Shown here piece after piece: positions 1 through 7,764 of a stretch of DNA of 12,675 nt. Location: contig DIYE01000279.1 of assembly GCA_002428885.1 (NCBI GenBank), positions 1-12,675 on the forward strand, given 5' to 3'. The notes beneath the pieces are model-generated. The model made no database searches and had not been told where the DNA came from. It worked only from the letters and a program-made list of their open reading frames with translations. Each line of letters starts with the position of its first letter. Position 1 is the stretch's first letter. The stretch comes from Alphaproteobacteria bacterium UBA6062 (GTDB taxonomy: Bacteria > Pseudomonadota > Alphaproteobacteria > Sneathiellales > Sneathiellaceae). A program made the translations under genes and the position numbers.

Positions 1-2
1 GG

Positions 3-1271
3 ATCGACCGCCTGGTCAATATGGTGGGCGAGTTGGTGATAACCCAATCCATGCTCTCACAGCAGACCAACGAACTGCCGACCGAGCAGTTTCCGAACAT
101 GGTACGCGGCCTCGAAGAACTGGCCCTGCATACACGAGAATTGCAGGAAAGCGTCATGGCTATTCGCATGCAGCCCGTAAAATCCGTCTTTTCACGGATG
201 CCAAGGCTTGTGCGGGAACTGTCCGGCAAACTTGAAAAGAAAGTCAAACTCACCACGGTTGGTGAAAATACAGAGGTCGATAAAACAGTCATTGAGGAAA
301 TCAGTGACCCGATCACTCACATGATCCGGAATTCCCTGGACCATGGACTGGAATCACCGGAAGAAAGACTGGCCGCGGGAAAACCGGAAGAAGGAAATGT
401 CACTCTGTCCGCCGAACACCGTGGCGGCCGGATCGTCATTACGATTTCTGACGATGGTCGCGGCATCAATCGCCAGGCGGTTCTAAAACGCGCCCGGGAA
501 CGCGGCCTTATCGCTGAAAATGCAACGCCTTCCGATGATGAAATCGATAACATGATTTTTGCCCCGGGTTTCTCCACAGCCGAGAAAGTGACCGATGTTT
601 CCGGCCGGGGTGTCGGTATGGATGTGGTCCGGCGGAATATCCAGGCTCTGGGAGGACGGGTATCCATTCAGTCCAACCCTGGCAAGGGATCCCGCTTCAC
701 CATGACCCTGCCCCTGACACTGGCTGTCATGGATGGCATGATCGTTGAAGTTGGCCAGTCCAAATACGTGATCCCGATACCGAATATCGTGGAGAGCTTC
801 AGGCCGCCCAGGGATGCCCTGAAAAGGCTTCCGACGGGACAGGATCTTGTCCGCATACGCGGTGAGTATATCCCTTTATGCTCCCTTTATCAGATCTTCT
901 CGATCTCGAATGCGGAACCTGACCCGGCCAAAGCCCTGGTCGTTCTGGTGGAAAGCGAAGAGTTCGGCACTGTCGGGATTATTGTCGATCAGCTTCTCGG
1001 CCAGCAACAGGTTGTGATCAAAAGCCTTGAGAGCAACTACAAGCCGGTCCCCGGCATCTCCGCTGCAACCATCCTCGGAAACGGCAAGGTGGCCCCCATC
1101 CTTGATGTGGAAGCCCTCTATTGCCTGTCGCAGAAACTGATCGGTAGTGGCGCTCCGGCTTTCGAGAGCACACCTGCCGAGGACGATTATACGGAGGAGG
1201 CCGAAGCCGCAGAGACCGCTGTTATCGCTTCGGCAGACCCCTCAGACATACAGCCTTCACCAATAGGATAG
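3..1271 (+). CDS. cheA: Chemotaxis histidine kinase CheA, C-terminal part (5' end outside the window)
   Basis: CheA is the cytoplasmic kinase of receptor arrays; it phosphorylates CheY and CheB. The reading frame is open from base 3 and continues upstream, so no start lies in the window. Visible in order are the end of the P3 dimerisation helix (VGELVITQS at 24-50), a linker with the typical AIRMQP motif, and the P4 ATP-binding domain. P4 shows the N box (HMIRNSLDHG, about 318-347), the G1 box (DDGRGI, about 450-467) and the G2 region (GRGVGMDVV, about 604-630). The CheW-like P5 domain follows, about 715-1130. The P1 phosphotransfer His and P2 CheY/CheB-binding domain must lie upstream. After P5 there is an acidic tail of about 40 residues of unknown role. 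The stop is 4 bases before cheW, which implies co-transcription. The identification is secure. Confidence 0.97.
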   Translation: MDRLVNMVGELVITQSMLSQQTNELPTEQFPNMVRGLEELALHTRELQESVMAIRMQPVKSVFSRMPRLVRELSGKLEKKVKLTTVGENTEVDKTVIEEISDPITHMIRNSLDHGLESPEERLAAGKPEEGNVTLSAEHRGGRIVITISDDGRGINRQAVLKRARERGLIAENATPSDDEIDNMIFAPGFSTAEKVTDVSGRGVGMDVVRRNIQALGGRVSIQSNPGKGSRFTMTLPLTLAVMDGMIVEVGQSKYVIPIPNIVESFRPPRDALKRLPTGQDLVRIRGEYIPLCSLYQIFSISNAEPDPAKALVVLVESEEFGTVGIIVDQLLGQQQVVIKSLESNYKPVPGISAATILGNGKVAPILDVEALYCLSQKLIGSGAPAFESTPAEDDYTEEAEAAETAVIASADPSDIQPSPIG

Positions 1272-1275
1272 ACAC

Positions 1276-1833
1276 ATGGAAGCTGCACAAATGGAAACAG
1301 GATCAGCTCCGGCTGTAGACCAGCCGGTAGAAAGTGAAATACCGGGTGAGGAAGGAACATCCTTAACCGGAACCCAGCAATTCGTGACCTTTGCTATCGG
1401 AAACGAAGAATATGCCGTGGATATCATGAAAGTCCGTGAAATACAGGCGTGGACAGAGGTTACTGTCCTTCCCAATCAACCCAGTTATATGCGCGGAGTT
1501 CTTAATCTCCGCGGCATCATCGTCCCGATTTTTGACCTCAGATCGAGGTTCAATCAGGGCGAAACCGAAGCAACCAACATTCATGTGGTTGTCATCATTG
1601 CCGTCGGTGACCGGATTATCGGAATTCTGGTCGATCGCGTGTCAGACATTCTCACTGTCGACAGCAGCGAGATCCGGAATGTTCCGGACATGGATGACCG
1701 GGAAGACGGTGAACATATTATCGGCCTTGTCACAGCAGAAGAACGCATGGTTGCCCTGCTGGATACTGCCAGCCTGTTCAAATCCGAAATCATTGAACAG
1801 ACCCTTGAGTCCGCTGAAGACCTGTCAGCGTAG
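1276..1833 (+). CDS. cheW: Chemotaxis coupling protein CheW
   Basis: CheW is the adaptor that joins receptor tips to the P5 domain of CheA in the chemosensory array. The 185-residue product has an acidic, probably disordered N-terminal extension of about 30 residues. A complete CheW SH3-like fold follows, beginning at QFVTFAIGNEEYAVDI. The family motif around MRGVLNLRGIIVPIFDLR is intact (about residues 74-91), as is the second half containing ILVDRVSDIL. The ATG at 1276 is preceded by AGGAT at 1265-1269, so the ribosome site overlaps the end of cheA and suggests translational coupling. The protein is slightly longer than typical CheW because of the N-terminal extension. The position between cheA and a receptor gene fits the assigned role. 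Confidence 0.97.
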   Translation: MEAAQMETGSAPAVDQPVESEIPGEEGTSLTGTQQFVTFAIGNEEYAVDIMKVREIQAWTEVTVLPNQPSYMRGVLNLRGIIVPIFDLRSRFNQGETEATNIHVVVIIAVGDRIIGILVDRVSDILTVDSSEIRNVPDMDDREDGEHIIGLVTAEERMVALLDTASLFKSEIIEQTLESAEDLSA

Positions 1834-1846
1834 TAACCCTGAAGTT

Positions 1847-1852
1847 GAGGAA
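1847..1852 (+). promoter_or_regulatory. Ribosome binding site deciding the receptor gene start
   Basis: GAGGAA lies 7 bases before the ATG at 1860. The in-frame TTG at 1845 overlaps this site and so cannot be served by it. The ATG at 1860 is therefore preferred, giving a 1066-residue receptor. Confidence 0.75.
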
Positions 1853-1859
1853 CATAAAC

Positions 1860-4800
1860 ATGACAGATGTTACCGTTACATCCGGCGGACCACAGAATGC
1901 TGGTAACAGCCGGAAAAAATCTCTCATCCCCGATATGACCGTTAAAACCAAGCTGATCGCAGGCTTCGCGTTTGTCGCCTTCGTTCTCGCCCTCGCTGTC
2001 GGCCTGACAGTTAAAGACGCAACGACCCAGCAGCATGCCATTCATGAGGCAAAGGAAGTCACGCTTCCGACGGTCTATGCCGCATCGGGCATTGAAAAGG
2101 AACTTGTACAGACATTGGCTGACCTCAGGGGCTGGATGGCTTCAGGGTCTGAACATTTTAAGACGCTCAGATCCGCAACCTGGGGGCGCATAGACAACCT
2201 CGTAAATGAAGTTGAAGTGTTTTCTATAGATTGGCCGGCCGCTGAGAAAGCTGAATGGCAACGCTTCAAAACGGTTCTCGCTGAATTAAGAACAGCACAG
2301 AAACTTGTCGAAGATACAGCAAACAGTCCGGCTCAACGTCCCGATATTACGCTTGTGCATGACAAAGGTCTTCCTGTGGTTGAAGAACAGGTTATCAACT
2401 TCGATGAGATGATCTCTCTTGGTAACAGCCAACCGCTCTCTGTTGAAAACAGGAAAATAATGGTAGAGCTCGCACAGACTGAAGCGGCTCTTCTTAAAAA
2501 CGAGGCAGCCCTCAACACCTATCTTCTGGAAGGAACACCGGGCGCTCTTGCAGTCTTCAAGAAAACCGAAGAAAAGCTGAAAAAAGTCTATAAAAAGCTT
2601 GCCTCAGACCGGCATCTGATGACGCCTGCCCAGCGAACCCTGTTCGATCAGAATATGACGCTTGAGGAGGAGTATGTAAAAGTTGCCGATAAGGCTGTGG
2701 AGATCCGCCAATCCAAAAAATGGAATATGGCAGCCCACTACCTGATTACGGAAGCAGCGCCTCGCGCCAATATCCTCCTGGAAATTCTTGGTGGCAAAAA
2801 ACAGGCAGATGGTTCCGTTAGCGGAGGCCTTGCCACCAACGAACGGATTCTGCTGTCAGAAGATATGACAGCCGTAACGGATCAGGCAGATTCATTGATT
2901 ATTCTCTTGTGGAGCCTTCTGGCAGTCGGCCTTGGCTGTTCCGCCGTTATCGCCTTTTTCACAGCGAAGTCCATCATCGTTCCATTAAAGGGTCTGGTGG
3001 AAAGCGTAAATGCCATTGCCAACGGCCAAAACACAGACATTCCAAATGTCGATAAAAAAGATGAAATCGGTGAACTCGGCCGTTCCCTTGGTCAGATTGT
3101 CGAGCAATCCAATGAAAATCTCAGAACCAAATCAGCACTGGATAATTGTCGGACAAATGTCATGGTTGCCGGTGCGGATTATGACATCGTTTATGTCAAT
3201 GAAACGATGGCTGAAATGCTGAAGGATAATGAATCTGATTTACGGAAGGATCTGCCAAGATTCGATGCCTCCGCTGTTATCGGATCGGCTTCAGACACTT
3301 TTTTCAATGATCCTTCCTGCCAGCGCCACGCCCTTGAAAGCATGAAAACACCGCTGGAGACAGAGCTTGAAATCGGTGACCTGAACTTTAATCTGGTTGT
3401 CTCTCCGATTATCGATTCAGACGGGAACCGGATCGGCACTGTCTTCGAATGGGAAGACGTAACCGAGAAGCTGACACGCGAGCGTGAAGAACGTCGCGTT
3501 GCTAACGAAAACTCGCGGATCAAGTCCGCCCTGGACAATTGCTCCACCAACATGATGGTGGCGGATGCCGACTATAACATCGTCTACATCAACGACACGA
3601 TGAACGAAATGCTGGTCAATAATGATGCAGATATGAAAAAAGATCTGCCGCAGTTTGATGCCCGCAAGATTGTTGGTGCCAACATTGACATCTTCCACAA
3701 AAACCCGGCCCATCAGCGCGGTATTCTCGACCGCCTGAACAGCGCTACCGAGACCAGTATCGTTATCGGTGGACGGGATTATGACCTCATCGCAAGCCCG
3801 GTCCTGTCGGACGATGGCGAACGGATTGGTACAGTTGTGGAATGGGCTGATGTGACCGCGGAACGTAATATCGAAAAAGAAATCGATACTGTGGTTACTG
3901 CCGCTGTCGCCGGCGACTTTCACACCAAGCTGGAACTCGAGGGCAAAGACGGCTTTATGCTGAAACTGTCTGAAGCGATCAATAGTCTGTCCGGCACAGT
4001 TTCAGACGCCATGGAAGATGTCGGAACATCCCTGTCCGCCTTGTCTGACGGTGACCTGACACGCAGGATCACCAAAGACTATGACGGTTTGTTCGATACA
4101 CTGAAAAGCAATGCCAACGAAACGGCAGAACAGCTCACCGAGATTGTATCCGATATCACCGGCGCAGCCTCTGAAGTTGCCAATGCAGCTCAGGAGATCA
4201 ATACCGGCACAATGGATCTGTCCCAGCGGACAGAACAGCAGGCTTCAAATCTGGAAGAAACAGCGGCGGCCATGGAAGAGATGGCGTCCACTGTTAAGCA
4301 GAATGCCGAAAACGCTCAACAGGCCAATCAATTGTCCATCTCCGCCCGGGATGTGGCGGTCAAAGGCGGTGAAGTCGTCGGAGAAGTGGTTGACGCCATG
4401 TCCCGCATTGAAGATTCATCACAGAAAATCTCCGATATCATCGGTGTCATTGATGAGATTGCCTTCCAGACCAACCTGCTTGCTCTGAACGCGGCTGTTG
4501 AAGCAGCCAGAGCCGGTGATGCTGGCAAAGGTTTCGCCGTTGTGGCTGCGGAAGTGGGAACACTCGCCCAACGCTCCTCTCAGGCAGCGAAGGACATTAA
4601 AGGTCTTATCAACGACAGCGGCTCCCAGGTGAAAGACGGCGTGCAGCTCGTCGGAAATGCCGGTGAATCCCTCACGGAGATCGTCGATTCCATTAAACGC
4701 CTCAGCGATATCGTTTCCGAGATTGCGGCTGCCAGCAATGAGCAGTCCACCAGTATCGAGGAAATCAATCGTTCTGTCTCGCAGATGGATGAAATGACCC

Positions 4801-5060
4801 AGCAGAACTCGGCCTTGGTGGAAGAGAATGCTGCCGCCTCCCGCACCCTGCAGGAACAGTCTGAAAGCATGAGGGATCGTGTCTCCTTCTTCCAACTGGA
4901 CAAATCAGGCAAAGGGAAAAAGGCAAGCATTTCCGGCGGTCATACACCGTCACCGGCCTTCAGCCCGGCTCCGGTAGCGGCTCCCGCGGCTGCGGCTGCT
5001 CCCGCTCCGGCGATGACCAGCGGCGCGGTTGCTGCCGTCGACGACTGGAGTGAGTTCTAA
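1860..5060 (+). CDS. Transmembrane methyl-accepting chemotaxis receptor with tandem Aer2-type PAS domains and C-terminal docking pentapeptide
   Basis: This is a membrane receptor controlling CheA. The 1066-residue protein has a short cytoplasmic N-terminus, TM1 (about 32-52), an extracytoplasmic helical domain of about 290 residues, TM2 (about 345-366) and a HAMP domain. PAS1 (425-538) and PAS2 (556-669) follow, then two further HAMP-like units (about 675-770) and an MCP signalling domain whose tip contains FQTNLLALNAAVEAARAGD. Lengths around the tip match the 36-heptad class. PAS2 has FHKN (H613), L643 and W662, which align with Aer2 H234, L264 and W283, the haem ligand and pocket residues. 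PAS1 has F482 instead of His. Likely methylation positions by alignment to Tsr are Q793, E800 and E807; Q793 would need deamidation. The C-terminus is an Ala/Pro linker ending DWSEF, a CheR/CheB docking pentapeptide. Haem binding is inferred, not seen. Confidence 0.93.
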   Translation: MTDVTVTSGGPQNAGNSRKKSLIPDMTVKTKLIAGFAFVAFVLALAVGLTVKDATTQQHAIHEAKEVTLPTVYAASGIEKELVQTLADLRGWMASGSEHFKTLRSATWGRIDNLVNEVEVFSIDWPAAEKAEWQRFKTVLAELRTAQKLVEDTANSPAQRPDITLVHDKGLPVVEEQVINFDEMISLGNSQPLSVENRKIMVELAQTEAALLKNEAALNTYLLEGTPGALAVFKKTEEKLKKVYKKLASDRHLMTPAQRTLFDQNMTLEEEYVKVADKAVEIRQSKKWNMAAHYLITEAAPRANILLEILGGKKQADGSVSGGLATNERILLSEDMTAVTDQADSLIILLWSLLAVGLGCSAVIAFFTAKSIIVPLKGLVESVNAIANGQNTDIPNVDKKDEIGELGRSLGQIVEQSNENLRTKSALDNCRTNVMVAGADYDIVYVNETMAEMLKDNESDLRKDLPRFDASAVIGSASDTFFNDPSCQRHALESMKTPLETELEIGDLNFNLVVSPIIDSDGNRIGTVFEWEDVTEKLTREREERRVANENSRIKSALDNCSTNMMVADADYNIVYINDTMNEMLVNNDADMKKDLPQFDARKIVGANIDIFHKNPAHQRGILDRLNSATETSIVIGGRDYDLIASPVLSDDGERIGTVVEWADVTAERNIEKEIDTVVTAAVAGDFHTKLELEGKDGFMLKLSEAINSLSGTVSDAMEDVGTSLSALSDGDLTRRITKDYDGLFDTLKSNANETAEQLTEIVSDITGAASEVANAAQEINTGTMDLSQRTEQQASNLEETAAAMEEMASTVKQNAENAQQANQLSISARDVAVKGGEVVGEVVDAMSRIEDSSQKISDIIGVIDEIAFQTNLLALNAAVEAARAGDAGKGFAVVAAEVGTLAQRSSQAAKDIKGLINDSGSQVKDGVQLVGNAGESLTEIVDSIKRLSDIVSEIAAASNEQSTSIEEINRSVSQMDEMTQQNSALVEENAAASRTLQEQSESMRDRVSFFQLDKSGKGKKASISGGHTPSPAFSPAPVAAPAAAAAPAPAMTSGAVAAVDDWSEF
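3132..3866 (+). repeat. Intragenic tandem duplication encoding two PAS domains
   Basis: Codons 425-538 and 556-669 of the receptor gene encode two PAS domains that align without a gap at a fixed offset of 131 codons (393 bases). Both begin SALDNC and both end in a GTVxEWxDVT motif. By eye about half of the aligned residues are identical, while synonymous sites have diverged strongly. This indicates an old duplication rather than a recent one. Confidence 0.8.
5044..5057 (+). other. Codons for the C-terminal receptor docking pentapeptide (DWSEF)
   Basis: The last five residues of the receptor, DWSEF, fit the aromatic-x-x-aromatic pattern of the E. coli Tsr/Tar tail (NWETF), which binds the beta-subdomain of CheR and also CheB. 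About 35 residues rich in Ala and Pro come before it and would act as a flexible tether. The role is inferred from the motif. Confidence 0.75.
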
Positions 5061-5075
5061 GTTCTGATTGCATTC

Positions 5076-5107
5076 CCCCTCCTTCGTGTTTGAAGGGGGG
5101 GCCTTTT
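5076..5107 (+). terminator. Intrinsic terminator-like hairpin between receptor gene and cheR
   Basis: Bases 5076-5085 pair with 5092-5101 to form a 10-bp stem with one T-G wobble (5080/5097) and a six-base loop (gtgttt). CC and four T residues follow. It sits 15 bases after the receptor stop and ends just before the cheR start. The short T-tract suggests partial termination or 3'-end protection rather than a full stop, since the downstream genes need upstream transcription unless an unseen promoter exists. Confidence 0.72.
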
Positions 5108-5119
5108 CGGAAAACGAGT

Positions 5120-5983
5120 ATGACACGATCAAGCCAGACATCTTCTGCCAGTAACGAGTTCGTACTAACAGACGCAGAGTTCAAGAAGCTGACGAATATA
5201 GTACGGGAGCTTACCGGGATCGTTCTCGGGGACCATAAACGGGAAATGGTTTATGGCCGCCTGGCCAGAAGGCTCCGGGAACTCGGAATGCAGTCGTTTG
5301 CGCAATATTGCTCGTTACTGGACTCCAAGGAATCCGAAATGGAAACCGGATTTCTGGTGAATGCCATCACCACCAATCTCACCAAATTTTATCGGGAAAG
5401 CCACCATTTCGACTTCCTGACGGATCATCTGAAAACCATTTGTAATGACCCGATCCGCCGTTCCGGAGATAAATCCGTTTTGATCTGGTCGGCCGGTTGT
5501 TCCTCCGGTGAGGAGCCCTACTCCATCGCTTCGACCATTCTCAGCTCGGTTCCGACGATGGCGCAGTGGCAGGTTAAAATTCTCGCGACCGACCTGGACA
5601 CCAACATGCTGGCAACTGGACAAGCCGGCATTTATTCCAAAAATTCCCTCCAGGATATTCCATCGGATTATGCCCGGGTTTTTCAGGAAAATACCAAAGT
5701 TGAAAATGACAAGATTCATGTTCGCGAACGCGCCAAGGACCTGGTTCATTTCAAGCAACTCAACCTTCTTCATCCCTGGCCGATGAAGAAAAAATACGAC
5801 GTCATTTTTTGCCGCAACGTGCTTATTTATTTTGATGGTCCGACCAAGGAAGGGCTGGTCAAAAGATATGCCGATATGCTGGCGCCGGGGGGCATGCTGT
5901 TTCTTGGTCATTCTGAGTCTCTTCAGAACAAGATCGACAAACTGACACTTATCGGACGAACCGCCTATCGCAAGGAGGCCTGA
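5120..5983 (+). CDS. cheR: Chemotaxis protein methyltransferase CheR
   Basis: CheR transfers methyl groups from S-adenosylmethionine to glutamates on chemoreceptors, the adaptation step opposed by CheB. The product is 287 residues. It has an N-terminal helical domain (about 10-80) and then the methyltransferase domain. The SAM-binding motif reads WSAGCSSGEEPYSIA, followed by ILATDLDTNML, the FCRNVLIYFD motif, and GGMLFLGHSES near the end. I chose the ATG at 5120; the in-frame TTG at 5090 lies in the loop of the terminator hairpin and has no ribosome site. The site for 5120 is modest (GGA at 5109-5111). The preceding receptor ends in a CheR-docking pentapeptide, so enzyme and substrate are adjacent. 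Confidence 0.96.
   Translation: MTRSSQTSSASNEFVLTDAEFKKLTNIVRELTGIVLGDHKREMVYGRLARRLRELGMQSFAQYCSLLDSKESEMETGFLVNAITTNLTKFYRESHHFDFLTDHLKTICNDPIRRSGDKSVLIWSAGCSSGEEPYSIASTILSSVPTMAQWQVKILATDLDTNMLATGQAGIYSKNSLQDIPSDYARVFQENTKVENDKIHVRERAKDLVHFKQLNLLHPWPMKKKYDVIFCRNVLIYFDGPTKEGLVKRYADMLAPGGMLFLGHSESLQNKIDKLTLIGRTAYRKEA
5972..5978 (+). promoter_or_regulatory. Ribosome binding site for cheD inside the end of cheR
   Basis: AAGGAGG lies in the last codons of cheR, 10 bases before the cheD ATG. It is one of the strongest Shine-Dalgarno matches in the window and implies translational coupling of cheD to cheR. Confidence 0.75.
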
Positions 5984-5988
5984 TCGGC

Positions 5989-6645
5989 ATGCATTCCCCC
6001 CAAACCAACGCTGAAAAAGAACGCAGAAAGCCTGAGTTGCTTAAGGATGCGATCAAGGAAGGTAAACGCTCCTACTTCGATCCAAAGCACGATAAAAATG
6101 TTATCCGCGTTCTGCCAGGCGATCATTATGTCAGTAAGAAGGGCAGCGAGATGATTGTTACCATTCTCGGCTCATGCGTTGCTGCCTGCATCCGCGACCC
6201 GCTAACCGGGATCGGTGGTATGAATCACTTCATGCTGCCGGAAAGCAATACAGGAAACTGGGGAACCGTCAGTGCGACCATGCGTTATGGAAATTTCGCC
6301 ATGGAAACACTGATCAATGAAATCCTTAAAACCGGCTGCACACGAGAACGCCTAGAAATCAAACTGTTTGGCGGCGGCAATGTAACGCCTGGAAATGTCC
6401 GTGTAGGCGATATGAACGGCCAGTTTGCCCTCAATTACCTAAAATACGAAGGTTTTGTTCCGAAGGCTCATGATTTAGGCGGACCGCACCCGCGCCGCAT
6501 TCATTACTTTCCGGAAACCGGAAAAGTAGACCGCCTGCTGCTGCGCCGCAAGGACGACGCCACTTATCTTAAAGAAGAAAACGAATATCGCTCCCGCCTG
6601 CCTGACGAAGTTAATACAGGCGGCGGCGAGATTGATCTGTTCTAG
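5989..6645 (+). CDS. cheD: Chemoreceptor glutamine deamidase CheD
   Basis: CheD hydrolyses specific receptor glutamines to glutamates, creating methylation sites; in Bacillus it also works with CheC and CheY-P. The 218-residue product contains the family motif LGSCVAACIRDP with the predicted nucleophile C63, and GGMNHFMLP with H80. The 17-residue spacing matches the Cys-His spacing of characterised CheD; T58 is the likely third residue. FGGGNV (about residues 124-129) is also typical. It carries a basic N-terminal extension of about 40 residues. The C-terminus is EIDLF, similar to the IELF end of the receptor/CheZ-like protein downstream. The start ATG is 5 bases after the cheR stop. A natural target is the genetically encoded Q793 of the neighbouring receptor (inference). 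Confidence 0.95.
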   Translation: MHSPQTNAEKERRKPELLKDAIKEGKRSYFDPKHDKNVIRVLPGDHYVSKKGSEMIVTILGSCVAACIRDPLTGIGGMNHFMLPESNTGNWGTVSATMRYGNFAMETLINEILKTGCTRERLEIKLFGGGNVTPGNVRVGDMNGQFALNYLKYEGFVPKAHDLGGPHPRRIHYFPETGKVDRLLLRRKDDATYLKEENEYRSRLPDEVNTGGGEIDLF

Positions 6646-6655
6646 GGAATCCGAG

Positions 6656-7720
6656 ATGGAAAAAAAACCAATTACAGTCCTGATAGTAGATGATTCCGCT
6701 CTTATACGGCAGATGCTGACGAAGATGCTGGATTCAGATCCGGGCATTACCGTTGTCGGTGCTGCACCGGATCCGCTGTCGGCGCGCGAGATGATCAAGC
6801 GGTTAAACCCCGACGTTCTCACCCTTGATATCGAGATGCCGAAGATGGATGGCATTGCCTTCCTTGAGAAGATCATATCCCTGCGCCCAATGCCTGTGGT
6901 GATGATCTCATCCCTCACCCAGGAAGGCGCTGATATTGCTTTGCAGGCATTGGAAATCGGTGCCGTTGACTATGTCGGAAAGCCAACCAGTGACCTGCAG
7001 GAAGGGCTAGAGAAAAAGGCGGCAGAGATCATTTCCAAAGTTAAAGCGGCTTCCCGGGCCCGCATTTCCGCCCGTAAACCCGCCAACCGCGATACGGCAC
7101 CCGTTGCCCTGGGCAGCTACAAGACGACAGAACAGGTTATCCTGATCGGCTCCTCCACCGGCGGGGTCGAAGCCATCAGGGAAATCATTACGGTTCTTCC
7201 GCCTAACAGCCCTGCTGTCCTGATAACCCAACATATGCCCGCAAGCTTCACTTCCTCTTTTGCCAAAAGGCTGGATGGCGTTTCGAAGGTGACGGTCTGC
7301 GAAGCTTCTGCCGGGCAGCGAATCCTGCCTGGACATGTTTATATCGCACCGGGTGACCAACATCTGGAACTGGCGAAATCCGGAGCCAATTATATTTGCC
7401 GCCTCCATGACGGTGAGCCCGTCAGCGGTCATCGCCCCTCTGTTGATGTGTTGTTTGAATCCGGTGCCAAAGTTGCCCGTTCGAACGCCGTCGGCGTCAT
7501 TTTAACAGGTATGGGCCGCGATGGCGCAGAGGGACTTCTGAATATGCGCAAAGCAGGTGCCCGGACCATCGGACAGGATGAAGCCAGTTGTGTGGTTTAC
7601 GGCATGCCCAAAGTTGCTTTCGAATGCGGCGGTGTGGAGCAGCAGTTTCCTATCGGAAAGATTGCCAGTGAGATCTTTAACTGTCTGTCAGCTCATGACA
7701 CCAAAGCAATCCGTATCTGA
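6656..7720 (+). CDS. cheB: Chemotaxis response regulator protein-glutamate methylesterase CheB
   Basis: CheB demethylates and deamidates receptors when its receiver domain is phosphorylated by CheA. The 354-residue product has an N-terminal receiver with acidic D12/D13, phosphoacceptor D58 (LTLDIEMP) and K109 (VGKP). A linker of about 40 residues leads to the C-terminal methylesterase. That domain has the catalytic triad S167 (GSSTGG), H193 (TQHMP) and D289 (GMGRDG), equivalent to S164/H190/D286 of Salmonella CheB. The start is ATG 6656, with AGGGA at 6644-6648, in preference to an in-frame TTG at 6632 that lies inside cheD. It follows cheD by 10 bases. All key residues are present, so a functional enzyme is expected. 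Confidence 0.97.
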   Translation: MEKKPITVLIVDDSALIRQMLTKMLDSDPGITVVGAAPDPLSAREMIKRLNPDVLTLDIEMPKMDGIAFLEKIISLRPMPVVMISSLTQEGADIALQALEIGAVDYVGKPTSDLQEGLEKKAAEIISKVKAASRARISARKPANRDTAPVALGSYKTTEQVILIGSSTGGVEAIREIITVLPPNSPAVLITQHMPASFTSSFAKRLDGVSKVTVCEASAGQRILPGHVYIAPGDQHLELAKSGANYICRLHDGEPVSGHRPSVDVLFESGAKVARSNAVGVILTGMGRDGAEGLLNMRKAGARTIGQDEASCVVYGMPKVAFECGGVEQQFPIGKIASEIFNCLSAHDTKAIRI

Positions 7721-7753
7721 ACGGATGATGCAACAGAGACATTATGCCGTCCC

Positions 7754-7760
7754 AGGAGAG
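7754..7760 (+). promoter_or_regulatory. Ribosome binding site deciding the start of the receptor/CheZ-like gene
   Basis: AGGAGAG ends 4 bases before the ATG at 7765. The upstream in-frame ATG at 7744 has no such site, so 7765 is preferred and the product is 444 residues. Confidence 0.7.
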
Positions 7761-7764
7761 TAAA

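Noticed and set aside
3417..3923. Minus-strand open frame (168 codons) opposite the PAS2 region
   Set aside because: It is a shadow of the receptor reading frame without domain signature or plausible ribosome site.
5090..5119. Alternative TTG start for cheR
   Set aside because: It lies in the loop of the terminator-like hairpin and has no ribosome site. The extension it adds is not CheR-like, and ATG 5120 gives a normal-length CheR.
5315..5911. Minus-strand open frame (198 codons) opposite cheR
   Set aside because: It is fully contained in the antisense of cheR, has no family motif, and all neighbours run on the plus strand.
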